From positions 1-52,481 of the forward strand of contig CALUUT010000094.1 of NCBI GenBank assembly GCA_944324045.1: DNA of 52,481 nucleotides. The letters run 5' to 3'. Below, piece by piece: positions 37,015 through 46,274 of the stretch (position 1 is its first letter; each line of letters opens with the position of its first letter). The stretch is from an uncultured Desulfovibrionaceae bacterium (lineage in GTDB: Bacteria; Desulfobacterota; Desulfovibrionia; Desulfovibrionales; Desulfovibrionaceae). The notes below the pieces were generated by a model that was given only the letters and a program-made list of their open reading frames with translations, searched no databases and was not told where the DNA came from. The translations under genes were made by a program, and so were the position numbers.

Positions 37015-38028
37015 CTAATCAAGAGACGCGATGCGGTATTTTCTGGTTCCAAGACCCAACTCGCAGGCGGCTTCCACCGTATGAATGCCGTGCAGGGAAT
37101 TTATGCGCCGCACCAGGGCCGCCTTGCCCGGGTCAGGGGAATTGACCACCGCGTCATAACAGGCCTGATCCAGCGCCACGGGGTCGGCGGAAGCGAAAAT
37201 GCCGATATCCGCCATCTCCGGCTCATGGGGATGGGAATCGCAGTCGCAGTCAACGGACAGCCTGTTCGCTACATTGATGTATAAAAGATTCTCTTTCCCC
37301 ATATATTCCGCGACGGCCTTGCAGGCGTCCGCCATGGATTCCAGAAAATGATCCTGTTTCGGAAGATTGTCGAACAAAACCCGGTGATCCGTGGTGACGG
37401 CGGCTGTGTGGATATTGGTTTTGCCTCTGGTGGAGGCTATGCCGATGCTCATGTTTTTCAGCGCTCCGCCAAAGCCGCCCATGGCATGTCCCTTGAAATG
37501 GGACAAAATGAGCACCGATGCATAGTTGGCCAAATGCTTGCCCACAAAATTTTCCTTCAGATGAAATCCGTTTCGCACAGGAAGGGCCATGTCGCCGAAT
37601 TCATCCATGATGTCGCATGGAGCAATCGCCTTGAAGCCATGGTCCTCAATGGCTTGCCAGTGATCCTTGGGATTCAGCCGTTTTCCGCTGTATGCGGTGC
37701 AGCACTCCACAATGGTTCCCTTCAGCCGGCCGACCAGCGGCGCAATGAGCGCCGGTTGCAGGAAATTATGCCCGCCGGGCTCGCCGGTGGAAATTTTCAC
37801 CGCAACCTTGCTCTTCAAAGGATGTCCCAGGGCTTCATATATGGCGACCAGGCTTTCCGGCGTAATCGAGCGCGTAAAATAGACAACGGCCGTCTGCGCC
37901 GTCCCGACGCCCGAAGCGGCCTGAGCCAGACCCCAGCCGGGCGTTGCGCCGGCAAGAGCCGCGCCGCCCACGGCCAAAGCCCCTGCTTTCAGAAACGACC
38001 GCCGGGAGAGTGTTTTCCGTCCGCTCAT
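37015..38028 (-). CDS. Tat-exported DUF362 domain protein
   Basis: The 337-residue protein begins with a twin-arginine signal (LSRRSFLKAGALAVGGAALA, cleaved near AQA), so it is folded with a cofactor before export. The DUF362 domain follows (about residues 45-335; KVAVKISTGEPGGHNFLQP, ILSHFKGHAMGGFGGALKNMSIG with clustered glycines, and DPVALDQACYDAV). DUF362 proteins often bind Fe-S clusters through an extra ferredoxin part, which is absent here. ATG 38028 has AGGAGG upstream. The function is unknown; its operon suggests a redox role in the periplasm. Confidence 0.88.
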   Translation of the reverse strand: MSGRKTLSRRSFLKAGALAVGGAALAGATPGWGLAQAASGVGTAQTAVVYFTRSITPESLVAIYEALGHPLKSKVAVKISTGEPGGHNFLQPALIAPLVGRLKGTIVECCTAYSGKRLNPKDHWQAIEDHGFKAIAPCDIMDEFGDMALPVRNGFHLKENFVGKHLANYASVLILSHFKGHAMGGFGGALKNMSIGIASTRGKTNIHTAAVTTDHRVLFDNLPKQDHFLESMADACKAVAEYMGKENLLYINVANRLSVDCDCDSHPHEPEMADIGIFASADPVALDQACYDAVVNSPDPGKAALVRRINSLHGIHTVEAACELGLGTRKYRIASLD

Positions 38029-38055
38029 GATAGCCTCCTTTGAAAACGATTCGCC

Positions 38056-38973
<918 letters not shown>

Positions 38974-38985
38974 TCAAATACGCGT

Positions 38986-40041
38986 TTATTCGCCGCTGTC
39001 CGCAGGCCGGGACACGCCATGGCTGAACGCCCTGACGCGAAAAACAGCCGAACGCTCTCCGCCGTCGCCGTCGCCGGCGACAATATAGCAATCGCGCGTT
39101 TTGGGAGAAATAGCCATGCTGGTTGATTTCAGGTACGCGCCCTGGTCGCGGCCCGGCATCAGTATCTGTCCAATAGGAATGCCGTTTCGATTAAAGACCA
39201 GCGCCCGTCCCTGTCTGTGCATGGCCACATACACATTTCCATCCGCATCGATTTCCAGAGAGTCGGGAGCGGGACCAACGAAGTAATATGCTATGGTCGA
39301 GCCTACCGGCATCATGGTCGCGGGGCCGGCAAGTTCAAGTCGGTGCAGCGCGTTGCGGGCGTACTCCGTCGCCCACAACGTCTTTCCATCCGGGCTGAGC
39401 GCAATCCCGTTGGCCTTGGCAAGATGCGGCAGCACAGGTTTTATGAAGGAGGCGTCAGGAGCGACATAGTACACGCCGCCTTCCGGCATGGTCGCAGAAC
39501 CTTTGAAATCCGTAAAATACAAACCGCCCTGCGCGTCGAAAAACAGATCATCAGGCATATATCCGGCTTCCTGGGGGACGACTTCATGCGGTTTTCCGCC
39601 TTCGCTCTCCACAGACAGGATAGCGCCTTTGCCCCCGGCAAGATCAACGGCGGCGATGAACAAACGTCCGTCCTGACGCAAAGCCAGACCAGCCGGCGCA
39701 AGCGCATCCAGAGCAATGACCGTGGAAAGTTTTCTGTCCGGCGTCAGACGCAGGACCCGGCGCTCGGTCACGTCGCAGAAAAGCAGATCTCCGTTTTCAT
39801 CAAAAATGATTCCTTCCAAAACCCGTCCTTTTCCCGGAACCTGAAACCAGAGTTCGGCCGTCGCCGTCTGCAAGGCGCGCTCGGAAGGCGGAACCGGCAC
39901 AGGAGAGCGCATCCCAGCCTCATACTCCAAGGCCGGCGGCGCGCCGGGACCGTCCGCCTTATGGCCTTGCGCCGCCGCGGCAAATCCTGTCATGGACATG
40001 CAGCCCAGCGCCAGCATCGCCCAAAATTTTCCGGATATCAT
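38986..40041 (-). CDS. Exported SMP-30/gluconolactonase-like beta-propeller protein
   Basis: The 351-residue product has a Sec signal (cleaved near FAAAAQG) and a six-bladed propeller (about residues 60-345) with family segments GRVLEGIIFDENGDLLFCDV (metal-binding Glu), MPDDLFFDAQGGLYFTDF, ANGIALSPDGKTLWATEYARNAL and DSLEIDADGNVYVAM. Such proteins hydrolyse lactones or organophosphate-like esters with a divalent metal. ATG 40041 has AGGGGG upstream. It follows the SDR gene in the same operon; the periplasmic site is unusual but not unique for this family. Confidence 0.88.
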   Translation of the reverse strand: MISGKFWAMLALGCMSMTGFAAAAQGHKADGPGAPPALEYEAGMRSPVPVPPSERALQTATAELWFQVPGKGRVLEGIIFDENGDLLFCDVTERRVLRLTPDRKLSTVIALDALAPAGLALRQDGRLFIAAVDLAGGKGAILSVESEGGKPHEVVPQEAGYMPDDLFFDAQGGLYFTDFKGSATMPEGGVYYVAPDASFIKPVLPHLAKANGIALSPDGKTLWATEYARNALHRLELAGPATMMPVGSTIAYYFVGPAPDSLEIDADGNVYVAMHRQGRALVFNRNGIPIGQILMPGRDQGAYLKSTSMAISPKTRDCYIVAGDGDGGERSAVFRVRAFSHGVSRPADSGE

Positions 40042-40115
40042 CAAAGCCCCCTGTTCAACTGAATAACGAATGCCCGCCGGCTTTACGCCGCCAGAAAGCA
40101 TCCTTTCCTCATTTG

Positions 40116-40949
40116 TCATGCATCCGTCTGAACGCTCAGGCTTTTCCATGTTCGCGTTTCTTCCGCCCGCGCCGCAAGATGCTCTTCAGCAATCCGGACA
40201 GCCGTGGAGCCCAGCAACAGGCGAAAAGGCGTCCTTTTTCCTTCAACGGCCCTGATAATGACCTGAGCGGCCTTCTCCGTGTCTCCCCAGCCTTTCATGC
40301 CTGAATCTTCAGGATCTTTAAGGCGCACCTTGCGCTTTCCCGCCGTATCCCTGTAGTCTTCGATATTGCGTTCGTTGACGGCCATGGAGCGGTAAAAGAA
40401 ATCCGTCTTGAACGGTCCGGGCTCCACGACCATGACCCTGACGCCCAGCGGCTCGACCTCTTTTCTCAGACCGTCGGACAACCCTTCGACAGCGCATTTT
40501 GAAGCGCCGTAAAAGGCCGAGCCTGCGGATGTGCTCAACGCCGCTATGGAAGAAAAATTGACGATGACGCCTTTTCTTTCTTTACGCATGAAAGGCAACA
40601 CATGCTGAATCATGCGGACTGCGCCGAAAAAATTTGTTTCAAACTGCTTTCGTATTTCCTCAAACGTGCATTCTTCGACAGCGCCGCGCAGGCAGTACCC
40701 CGCGTTATTGACAAGCGCGTCAATCGAACCGAAGCGTTCCATGGTCCTGGCAACGGCGGCCGCGACGCTTGCCTCGTCTGTAACGTCCAGTTGCGCGACC
40801 AGAGCGGTTTGAGGAAACCGTTCTTCAAACTCCCGCACGGTCTCAGGCTTTCTGGCTGTGACGGCCACCTGCGCGCCCTGCTCCAAAGCCGCTTTCGCCA
40901 GACTTCTGCCAAGCCCGGAAGAACATCCCGTAATCAGTCATGTCCTCAT
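40116..40949 (-). pseudogene. SDR oxidoreductase gene with in-frame TGA at codon 4
   Basis: The ATG at 40949 has a strong ribosome site (AAAGGTGG) and is two bases after the stop of the upstream gene, so it is clearly the intended start. It reads M-R-T-stop-L-I-T-G-C-S-S-G-L-G: the dinucleotide-binding TGxxxGxG motif follows the TGA in the same frame. Relatives commonly begin M-K/R-T-W, so TGA most likely stands for a lost TGG. The rest is an intact short-chain dehydrogenase (NNAGY, YGASKCAVEGLSDGLRKE with catalytic Tyr/Lys). A start at TTG 40886 would lose the cofactor motif. I list it as a pseudogene; a base-call error or readthrough is the alternative. Confidence 0.8.
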
Positions 40950-40950
40950 A

Positions 40951-42036
40951 TCAATCCACCTTTTTCTCTTTCAGCCACTGCGAGAAAATATCCGCAACCG
41001 CCAGATTGTTCAGATCTGAAAAAGGAAAATGCGTATTGCCCTTCAATCCCGCCTCAGGCAAAAAGACGACCGTCGCGTCTCCGCCATGACGGTTGACGGC
41101 CTCAGCCCAAAGCCGCGCCATGCGCGACGCGGCGCGCCAGTAGTCCTGATGCGGCTCTGAAACAGGCTGTTCCGGAATATTGTCGCCATAGTAGATGACG
41201 ATGGGAATGCGGGTCAGGGCCTTGAACTCTTCCAACGGCACGACGCCGGCTTTGAGCGGACCGAAAAAGCTGGCGTTGGGAATGGGGTCAGGCGCTTCCC
41301 CTTCAGGGAAGACGAATCCGCTGCCGGGCTCATAGGCCGCCACGGCCCGCACGTTTTTGCTCTTCATGACCGTCAGCCAGCCTGTTCCGCAGCCCTGGGA
41401 ATGGGTGACCAGTATGCCGGAACCGATTCTGTCGAACAACGCGGCCATGGCGTCAGAAATGACCTTTGCGTCATAAGGGCCGGTGTTGGGGGTCATTTGC
41501 CGGAAAAACTGGGCCAAAGACGCCTCTCCCTGGGCAAACTGCGTCTGTTTGAAGAAGTCGGGCCAGATTCCGAGCCGGAACTGTCCGAACCAGAACTGTT
41601 CGTCAGGCGCGGCCTCCACAGCGGCGGACACGGTGCTGCGTCCCGCATCGCCGCGCCGGGGCTGATCCACCAGATACACGCCAAACCCCCGGCGCAAGAA
41701 TATGTTCTGAAAGCCTTCGCGTCCGTCAGGCGTCGTTTCCCATGTTCTGGCGGACTGCCCCGCTCCATGCAGAAACACGAGAGGATATTTCCGGGCATTG
41801 GCGGGTATCTGATAAAAGACATAGGCATGGTCGCCATGCAGGGTTTGACCTTCAGGGCGCGGCTTCAAAGGGTCATACGGCTCCTTTGCGGGGATGACCG
41901 CGCCGCCCGCCGCGAAACCGCCCTGTTCCTGAATCATCAACGGGGCGGGCGCTTCCTTCTCTCCCGCAAACGCCGCGGACGCCGCCAAAAGCCCCATTGC
42001 AAACACCACGCCGGCAAGCGCTCTGTTCCGTTTCAT
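40951..42036 (-). CDS. Exported alpha/beta hydrolase
   Basis: The 361-residue product has a Sec signal (cleaved near ASAAFA) and an alpha/beta-hydrolase fold: KYPLVFLHGAGQSARTWE (oxyanion region, about residue 90), nucleophile elbow LVTHSQGCGTG (Ser near 205) and a late His in KGNTHFPFSDLNN. Family members are esterases or lipases of unknown substrate. ATG 42036 has AAGGAG seven bases upstream. Its stop is two bases before the SDR start, showing tight coupling. Confidence 0.88.
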   Translation of the reverse strand: MKRNRALAGVVFAMGLLAASAAFAGEKEAPAPLMIQEQGGFAAGGAVIPAKEPYDPLKPRPEGQTLHGDHAYVFYQIPANARKYPLVFLHGAGQSARTWETTPDGREGFQNIFLRRGFGVYLVDQPRRGDAGRSTVSAAVEAAPDEQFWFGQFRLGIWPDFFKQTQFAQGEASLAQFFRQMTPNTGPYDAKVISDAMAALFDRIGSGILVTHSQGCGTGWLTVMKSKNVRAVAAYEPGSGFVFPEGEAPDPIPNASFFGPLKAGVVPLEEFKALTRIPIVIYYGDNIPEQPVSEPHQDYWRAASRMARLWAEAVNRHGGDATVVFLPEAGLKGNTHFPFSDLNNLAVADIFSQWLKEKKVD

Positions 42037-42206
42037 GGCAATGCTCCTTAAATCGTTCCATTCCTGCCGCTGCCGGCCGTCCCGCATCCTGTCATGCATG
42101 ACGAGGGCCTTTTCCTCAAAAAAGGACAGGCCGGGCAGAACCAAAAAGGACTATCCATCTTGTACGAACACCTGTTTCACAAACGCCAAAAGGCGCGAAG
42201 CGTTTC

Positions 42207-42743
42207 TCACGCTTCCCGGCCCATGGCGTAGGCTTCCCGCATGGCCGGCTTGTCAAGAATTTCACCGGGCGCATACACGCCCTTGCCATAGATGACGCCG
42301 CGCTCTCTGGAGCCTTCGAGGCATCTGGCAAAGCCGCGAAAACACTCAAGGGTGCAGTCCATGACCGTGTCCGTGTCTTCCGCCGCGGTCATGATGTAGT
42401 AAAACTCCTTGTTTTTGATAGTCAGCCATTGCGCCACGGCGCGATCTATAAGCGCTTTCATCTGAGCGTCGACGGAATAGAAATAAACGGGGCTTGCCAT
42501 GACAATGACGTCCGCGACGTTCATGGCATCGAGAATTTCAGCCATATCGTCCTTGATTGCGCAAACGCCGCCGCTCTTGCAATGGTAGCAGGCCAGGCAA
42601 TAGCCGATTTTCTTGTCCCGTAAAAATATCAGCTCCACGCGATGCCCGCTCTCTTCAGCGCCGCGCGCAAATTCGCGGCACAACGCGGCGGAATTGCCGT
42701 TTTTACGCGGACTGCCCGCCAAGATAAGGATATGTTTGCTCAT
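42207..42743 (-). CDS. NAD(P)H:FMN oxidoreductase / iron-sulfur flavoprotein type
   Basis: The 178-residue cytosolic flavodoxin-fold protein has the FMN loop ILAGSPRKNGNSAALC and the cysteine motif C-x2-C-x2-C-x5-C (YCLACYHCKSGGVC, about residues 49-61) of Isf-type flavoproteins. MASPVYFYSVDAQMKALIDRA is the family segment that contacts the flavin. ATG 42743 has AGGAAGG seven bases upstream. It lies 12 bases after the exported flavodoxin gene, and may be a cytosolic counterpart in the same pathway. A second Isf-type gene ends the operon (36216-36848). Confidence 0.9.
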   Translation of the reverse strand: MSKHILILAGSPRKNGNSAALCREFARGAEESGHRVELIFLRDKKIGYCLACYHCKSGGVCAIKDDMAEILDAMNVADVIVMASPVYFYSVDAQMKALIDRAVAQWLTIKNKEFYYIMTAAEDTDTVMDCTLECFRGFARCLEGSRERGVIYGKGVYAPGEILDKPAMREAYAMGREA

Positions 42744-42755
42744 ACGCACACCTTC

Positions 42756-43427
42756 CTATTTTTTAAAGCCAAGTTCTTCCAGCCATTCCGTCACGCCGGC
42801 CGGCGCTTCTTCCATGCGGCTCCGGGAAAGGGCGTAGCCGTCTTGCATCACGTTCGCGCCGGGCTGTTTGGCCGCTATGGTCTGGATGGTGCGGGAAAAG
42901 CCGCTGCCGCCGTGCGTGCAGAAAGGAATGACGGTCTTTCCGGACAGATCGTAGGACTCAAGAAACGTGTATACAATCATGGGCATGTCGGCCCACCAGT
43001 TGGGATAGCCCAAAAACACGACGTCATACTGCGCCATGCCGGCGACCGCGCCGGAAATGGCCGGACGGGCCTTTTGCCTTTGCTCTTCCTTTGCCTGTCC
43101 GACCAGCGCATCGTGAGCCGTTGGATACGGATTCTGAGGCAGAATGCGGAAGATATCAGCCCCGGTTCTCTCCTGAATCAGTTGCGCCACATACTGCGTG
43201 TTTCCCAATACTTTTCCGTCCACAACAACGACGCTGTTGGCTTCGTCGCGAGTCATGCCGCGCGGGTCGTCGGTTTCCGGCATGGAAAAATAGACGACAA
43301 GCATCTTTTTTTTCAATTCCGCCGCCTGGACCGGATGCGCCGCGCCGCAGATCAAACAGGCTGCGGCGGCAAGCATTCCGGCTATTTTCAAAATTTGCCC
43401 TGATGCCAGCAGCTCATTCCATTGCAT
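42756..43427 (-). CDS. Exported flavodoxin (Flavodoxin_4 type)
   Basis: The 223-residue product has a Sec signal (ILKIAGMLAAAACLICGAA, cleaved near PVQA) followed by LKKKMLVVYFSMPETDDP and, after an inserted loop typical of this subfamily, the rest of the FMN loop GNTQYVAQL. GYPNWWADMPM supplies the aromatic FMN contact and SGKTVIPFCTHGGSGF the family end. ATG 43427 has AAGGAG seven bases upstream. The closest relative in the window is at 32277-32930. Export of an FMN protein by Sec needs flavin loading in the periplasm. Confidence 0.9.
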   Translation of the reverse strand: MQWNELLASGQILKIAGMLAAAACLICGAAHPVQAAELKKKMLVVYFSMPETDDPRGMTRDEANSVVVVDGKVLGNTQYVAQLIQERTGADIFRILPQNPYPTAHDALVGQAKEEQRQKARPAISGAVAGMAQYDVVFLGYPNWWADMPMIVYTFLESYDLSGKTVIPFCTHGGSGFSRTIQTIAAKQPGANVMQDGYALSRSRMEEAPAGVTEWLEELGFKK

Positions 43428-43438
43428 GACGCATCTCC

Positions 43439-43930
43439 TTATTTTGTCTTGTATTGTTCATCGCTGACCGGCTCCATCCATTCCACGCTCTTGCCGTCCA
43501 GATGCTCGCCAATGGCAAGGTGCGTCATGGCGGCGTCAGGCGCGGCGCCATGCCAGTGCTTGACGCCCGGCGGACAGATCACGACGTCTCCCGGCCTGAT
43601 GACCTGAACCGGACCGCCCCACTCCTGGGTCAGTCCCGTGCCGAAGGTCACAATGAGCGTCTGGCCCAAAGGATGAGTATGCCAGTGCGTCCGCGCGCCG
43701 GGCTCAAAGGTCACGTACGCGCCATAGGAACGGGCCGGCGCCTGGGTCTGGAAAACGGGATCAAGACGAACCGTTCCCGTGAAATTCCGGCCGGAAACCG
43801 CAACGGAAGAACGGGAGCCGGCCGGAATGACGATCTGCCCTTCTTTTTCCTGTTCTTCCGCATACGCCGGAATAAAGGCCATGGTTCCTGACGCCAAAAG
43901 GCACAACATAAAAAGAAGAAACATTTTCAT
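43439..43930 (-). CDS. Exported cupin-domain protein
   Basis: The 163-residue product has a Sec signal (cleaved near PAYAEE) and one cupin barrel with metal-binding motif 1 [20 protein letters not shown] (about residues 75-95; two or three His and a Gln in place of the usual Glu) and motif 2 [17 protein letters not shown]. This cupin type usually accompanies carboxymuconolactone-decarboxylase-like proteins, as it does here. ATG 43930 has GGGGAG eight bases upstream. It ends 12 bases before the flavodoxin gene. Confidence 0.88.
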   Translation of the reverse strand: MKMFLLFMLCLLASGTMAFIPAYAEEQEKEGQIVIPAGSRSSVAVSGRNFTGTVRLDPVFQTQAPARSYGAYVTFEPGARTHWHTHPLGQTLIVTFGTGLTQEWGGPVQVIRPGDVVICPPGVKHWHGAAPDAAMTHLAIGEHLDGKSVEWMEPVSDEQYKTK

Positions 43931-44071
43931 ATATACTTCGCTCCCCGGCGAACGCATCGCGCCAAACGGGTTTCAGACGGCGCCGCGCCGGCCAGGCGCG
44001 GCAGCCCCGCAACGCGGACAAGGAGGTTCCAAGCGGTCCTGCGCGACGCCGCCCTGTCAAACAAAACGCGC

Positions 44072-45133
44072 CTACAGATTTTTGCCGTAAAACTCTTTAA
44101 GTTTGGCGACAGCCTGATCGACATATTCAGGCACAAAGTAGGTCTGAATATGCGTAGCGCCGGGAATCTTGAACAGTTCCTTGGTTTTGGCGCCCGTCGC
44201 CTTCTCAAACGCTTCTTCCGACATGTACAGGGAATCGGCTTTCTCGCCGGCCATGAGCAAAAGCGGCGCATTGATCAGTTCGATGTTGTCCATGGCGTCC
44301 CAGGTCATCAAATCCATAAGGCTTGCCGTCGTATAGCGAAACGTGGAATTGGGATGCCGGTGGGTCTTTCCGTAATACAGCATGCCTTCCCGATACAAAT
44401 CCGTAGGAATGTTATTGATGCTCTCGTCTGTGAGGGCGTCGAAGTCGATATTGCCGGAATAGCTGACCTCGCCTGTGGCGGCTTCTCTCGCCCGCGCGTC
44501 GGAAGCTTCTTTCAAACGCTCCTGGATGGAATCAAGCTGCGTGTTCATGTAGCCGTTTCTTCTCACCTGCCCGGAGTTGAACATGCTCAACGTCGCGACC
44601 GCTTTGAAGCGCTTGTCGGACTTGGCCGCGTTCAGCGTATAGCCGCCGCCCCCGCAAATGCCCAAAACGCCAAGACGATTGGGGTCCACGCCGGGATAGG
44701 CGCTTATATAGTCGGCCATTCCGTGGATATCTTCCGTGCGGTAATAGGGCTTATCAACGTTGCGCGGCATGCCTTCGCTGGCGCCTTGATAGGCGGCGTC
44801 GGCCGCTATGGCGATGTAGCCGTTCTCCGCCAGACGCTGGGCGTACAGCCCGGCCACCTGTTCCTTGACCCCGCCGTTGGGGTGGGCCACGACCACGGCC
44901 GGATATTTTTTGGCGGCGTCGTACCCGGCCGGCGTGTAGACGTTGGCCGCGATTTTAAGACCATGCAGCGTATAGCTCACAGGATGAATATTCACTTTGT
45001 TTTTGACGTTTTCCATAATGGCTCCCTTATAAACCAGACCAAAAGGATTGCCGGCGGCATGCGCCGCGTGCGGCATACAGGCAAAAGCCAGCGCCGAGGC
45101 CATGGCGCAAAAGGCTAAAAACATCTTTTTCAT
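44072..45133 (-). CDS. Exported dienelactone-hydrolase-like alpha/beta hydrolase
   Basis: The 353-residue product has a Sec signal (cleaved near AAHA) and an alpha/beta-hydrolase fold with VVVAHPNGGVKEQ (about residue 75) and nucleophile elbow LGICGGGGYTL, where Cys replaces Ser as in dienelactone hydrolase. LLMAGEKADSL and GATHIQTYF supply the Asp and His region. ATG 45133 follows AGGGAG by ten bases. A second in-frame ATG at 45016 (residue 40, MENVKNK) has AAGGGAG five bases upstream, so a signal-less cytosolic form could also be made. Confidence 0.88.
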   Translation of the reverse strand: MKKMFLAFCAMASALAFACMPHAAHAAGNPFGLVYKGAIMENVKNKVNIHPVSYTLHGLKIAANVYTPAGYDAAKKYPAVVVAHPNGGVKEQVAGLYAQRLAENGYIAIAADAAYQGASEGMPRNVDKPYYRTEDIHGMADYISAYPGVDPNRLGVLGICGGGGYTLNAAKSDKRFKAVATLSMFNSGQVRRNGYMNTQLDSIQERLKEASDARAREAATGEVSYSGNIDFDALTDESINNIPTDLYREGMLYYGKTHRHPNSTFRYTTASLMDLMTWDAMDNIELINAPLLLMAGEKADSLYMSEEAFEKATGAKTKELFKIPGATHIQTYFVPEYVDQAVAKLKEFYGKNL

Positions 45134-45165
45134 TTTTTCTGTCTCCCTGAAATACGCCGAAGCGG

Positions 45166-45894
45166 TTATTTGGACGCGCCTCTGTCCTGCAATACGGCGT
45201 CCAGAAGCCTTCCGGCCCGTTCGCCTTCCGCCTTGCCGACCTTTGTCCCAAGGATGGACGCAAACTCCCTTAACTGGGGCTCGGTCAGCCCGACAGTCAG
45301 ACAACAACTTAAATGCGAACGCAGTTGCGCTTCAGCCGGGAGACTGGCCAGCGCGGAAACCGTGGCCAGCTCCCGCTCCTGAAACGTAAGGATATCGCGC
45401 GCGAATATGTCGCCGAAAAGATGCTCTTTCAAAAAGGTGTCGATGACCGGCGCGAACTCATACACGCGGCCGCTGGCCGGCCGGCCGATGACCGCGGTCT
45501 GGTTCGCGGCGCCAAGCTTTCGAATATCCGCATCCGCGGGCAGCGGCGTGGCGTCTTTTCCTATTTCATCTTTAATGCCCCGCTTCTCGCGCTCGTCAAG
45601 CACCTCAATAAACGTATTCAGTCCGGTAAGGCTTCGGGGAAAACCCGTATAGGCATACATCTGGACAAGAACTTCCTTGATCTCATTGACGGTCATGCCG
45701 TTTTCCAGTCCCTGCGCCAGCGCTTCCTTCAAATTTGCGACATCGCCCTTGGCGGTGAATGCGGCGATGGGAATAATGCTCTGCTGTTTAAGGCTTAACG
45801 CATGTTCCAGGCCTTCGGCATGAGCCATTTTTGTTCCTCCAAACATTGCGGCACAGCACAGCGCCAGAGCAGCCATACATTTTTTATAGGCCAT
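45166..45894 (-). CDS. Exported carboxymuconolactone-decarboxylase-like protein
   Basis: The 242-residue product has a Sec signal (MAYKKCMAALALCC..., cleaved near MAHA) and two CMD-type helical repeats (NLKEALAQGLENGMTVNEIKEVLVQ...YTGFPRSLTGL, and LRSHLSCCLTVGLTEPQLREF). CMD/AhpD-fold proteins act as decarboxylases or as thiol-based peroxidases; the canonical C-x2-C of AhpD is absent. ATG 45894 has AAAGGAGGT six bases upstream. A second in-frame ATG at 45828 (residue 23, MAHAEGLEHA) has GGAGG seven bases upstream. It is the first gene of the long leftward operon. Confidence 0.88.
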   Translation of the reverse strand: MAYKKCMAALALCCAAMFGGTKMAHAEGLEHALSLKQQSIIPIAAFTAKGDVANLKEALAQGLENGMTVNEIKEVLVQMYAYTGFPRSLTGLNTFIEVLDEREKRGIKDEIGKDATPLPADADIRKLGAANQTAVIGRPASGRVYEFAPVIDTFLKEHLFGDIFARDILTFQERELATVSALASLPAEAQLRSHLSCCLTVGLTEPQLREFASILGTKVGKAEGERAGRLLDAVLQDRGASK

Positions 45895-46131
45895 GGAAAC
45901 CTCCTTTACGTTGCTGTCGTTTCGCGCCAGTTTTTCTGTTATGCACACGCGGCTCTTTTTGCTGCGAGCCATGGGCCCGGCCGGAAGGGGGCGTCCCCCG
46001 GCCGGGCTTTTCAGCCCCGCCTGAGCCCTCACCCTCTTTCAAGGATGAAACGGGGCCTTAGCCGGCGCTGAAGGCCGGCGGCTCAAACCACGAGAGAAGT
46101 GCGACGACACCATACGATTTACGCAATGCGC

Positions 46132-46170
46132 ATTCTATACATAATCCGCGCAATTCTTTGCCTAATCCGC
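46132..46170 (-). promoter_or_regulatory. Shared AGGCAA element with 21-bp-spaced direct repeats (AraC-type operator candidate)
   Basis: On the minus strand TTAGGCAAAGAATTGC (46165-46150) differs in one base of 16 from the element at 47509. It is flanked by two direct copies of GCGGATTA (46170-46163 and 46149-46142), exactly 21 bases apart, the spacing of paired AraC-family half-sites on one face of DNA. TATAGA follows (46139-46134) as a possible -10. It precedes the CMD gene at 45894 by about 240 bases. Confidence 0.55.
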
Positions 46171-46198
46171 TAACAACCGTCCGCCGGAAACAACAATA

Positions 46199-46236
46199 AA
46201 GGCGGGACGTCCACGTCCACGTGGATATCCCGCCTT
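46199..46236 (-). terminator. Hairpin at the end of the AraC-type gene (copy 2)
   Basis: AAGGCGGGA pairs with TCCCGCCTT and, inside, TCCACGT with ACGTGGA around a CC loop, with a two-base mismatch between the stems. On the minus strand TTATTGTTGTTT follows, so it fits a terminator for the AraC-type gene ending at 46275. Confidence 0.6.
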
Positions 46237-46274
46237 AGGCCGCATCGCGGCCTTCCAACAATAAGCCCGCCGCG

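Larger units (their letters stand above)
45895..46274. other. Promoter region of the leftward redox operon and end of the AraC-type gene
   Basis: No gene is supported here. From right to left it holds the terminator-like hairpin of the AraC gene (46199-46236), the shared AGGCAA element with two direct repeats (46132-46170), and a strong G+C-rich inverted repeat at 45972-46008 in the presumed operon leader (GCCCGGCC with GGCCGGGC, inner GGGGG-CGT-CCCCC), which could attenuate or stabilise the leader. Confidence 0.5.

Noticed and set aside
40116..40886. SDR gene starting at TTG 40886 as a full functional gene
   Set aside because: That start drops the TGxxxGxG cofactor motif, while ATG 40949 has the strong ribosome site.
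40938..40940. Selenocysteine at the SDR TGA
   Set aside because: The position is not catalytic, relatives have Trp and not Cys there, and I saw no convincing SECIS hairpin just downstream.
45972..46008. Strong G+C-rich hairpin followed by TTTT on the plus strand as a terminator
   Set aside because: No plus-strand gene ends there. It is in the leader of the leftward operon, so I only mention it as possible leader structure.
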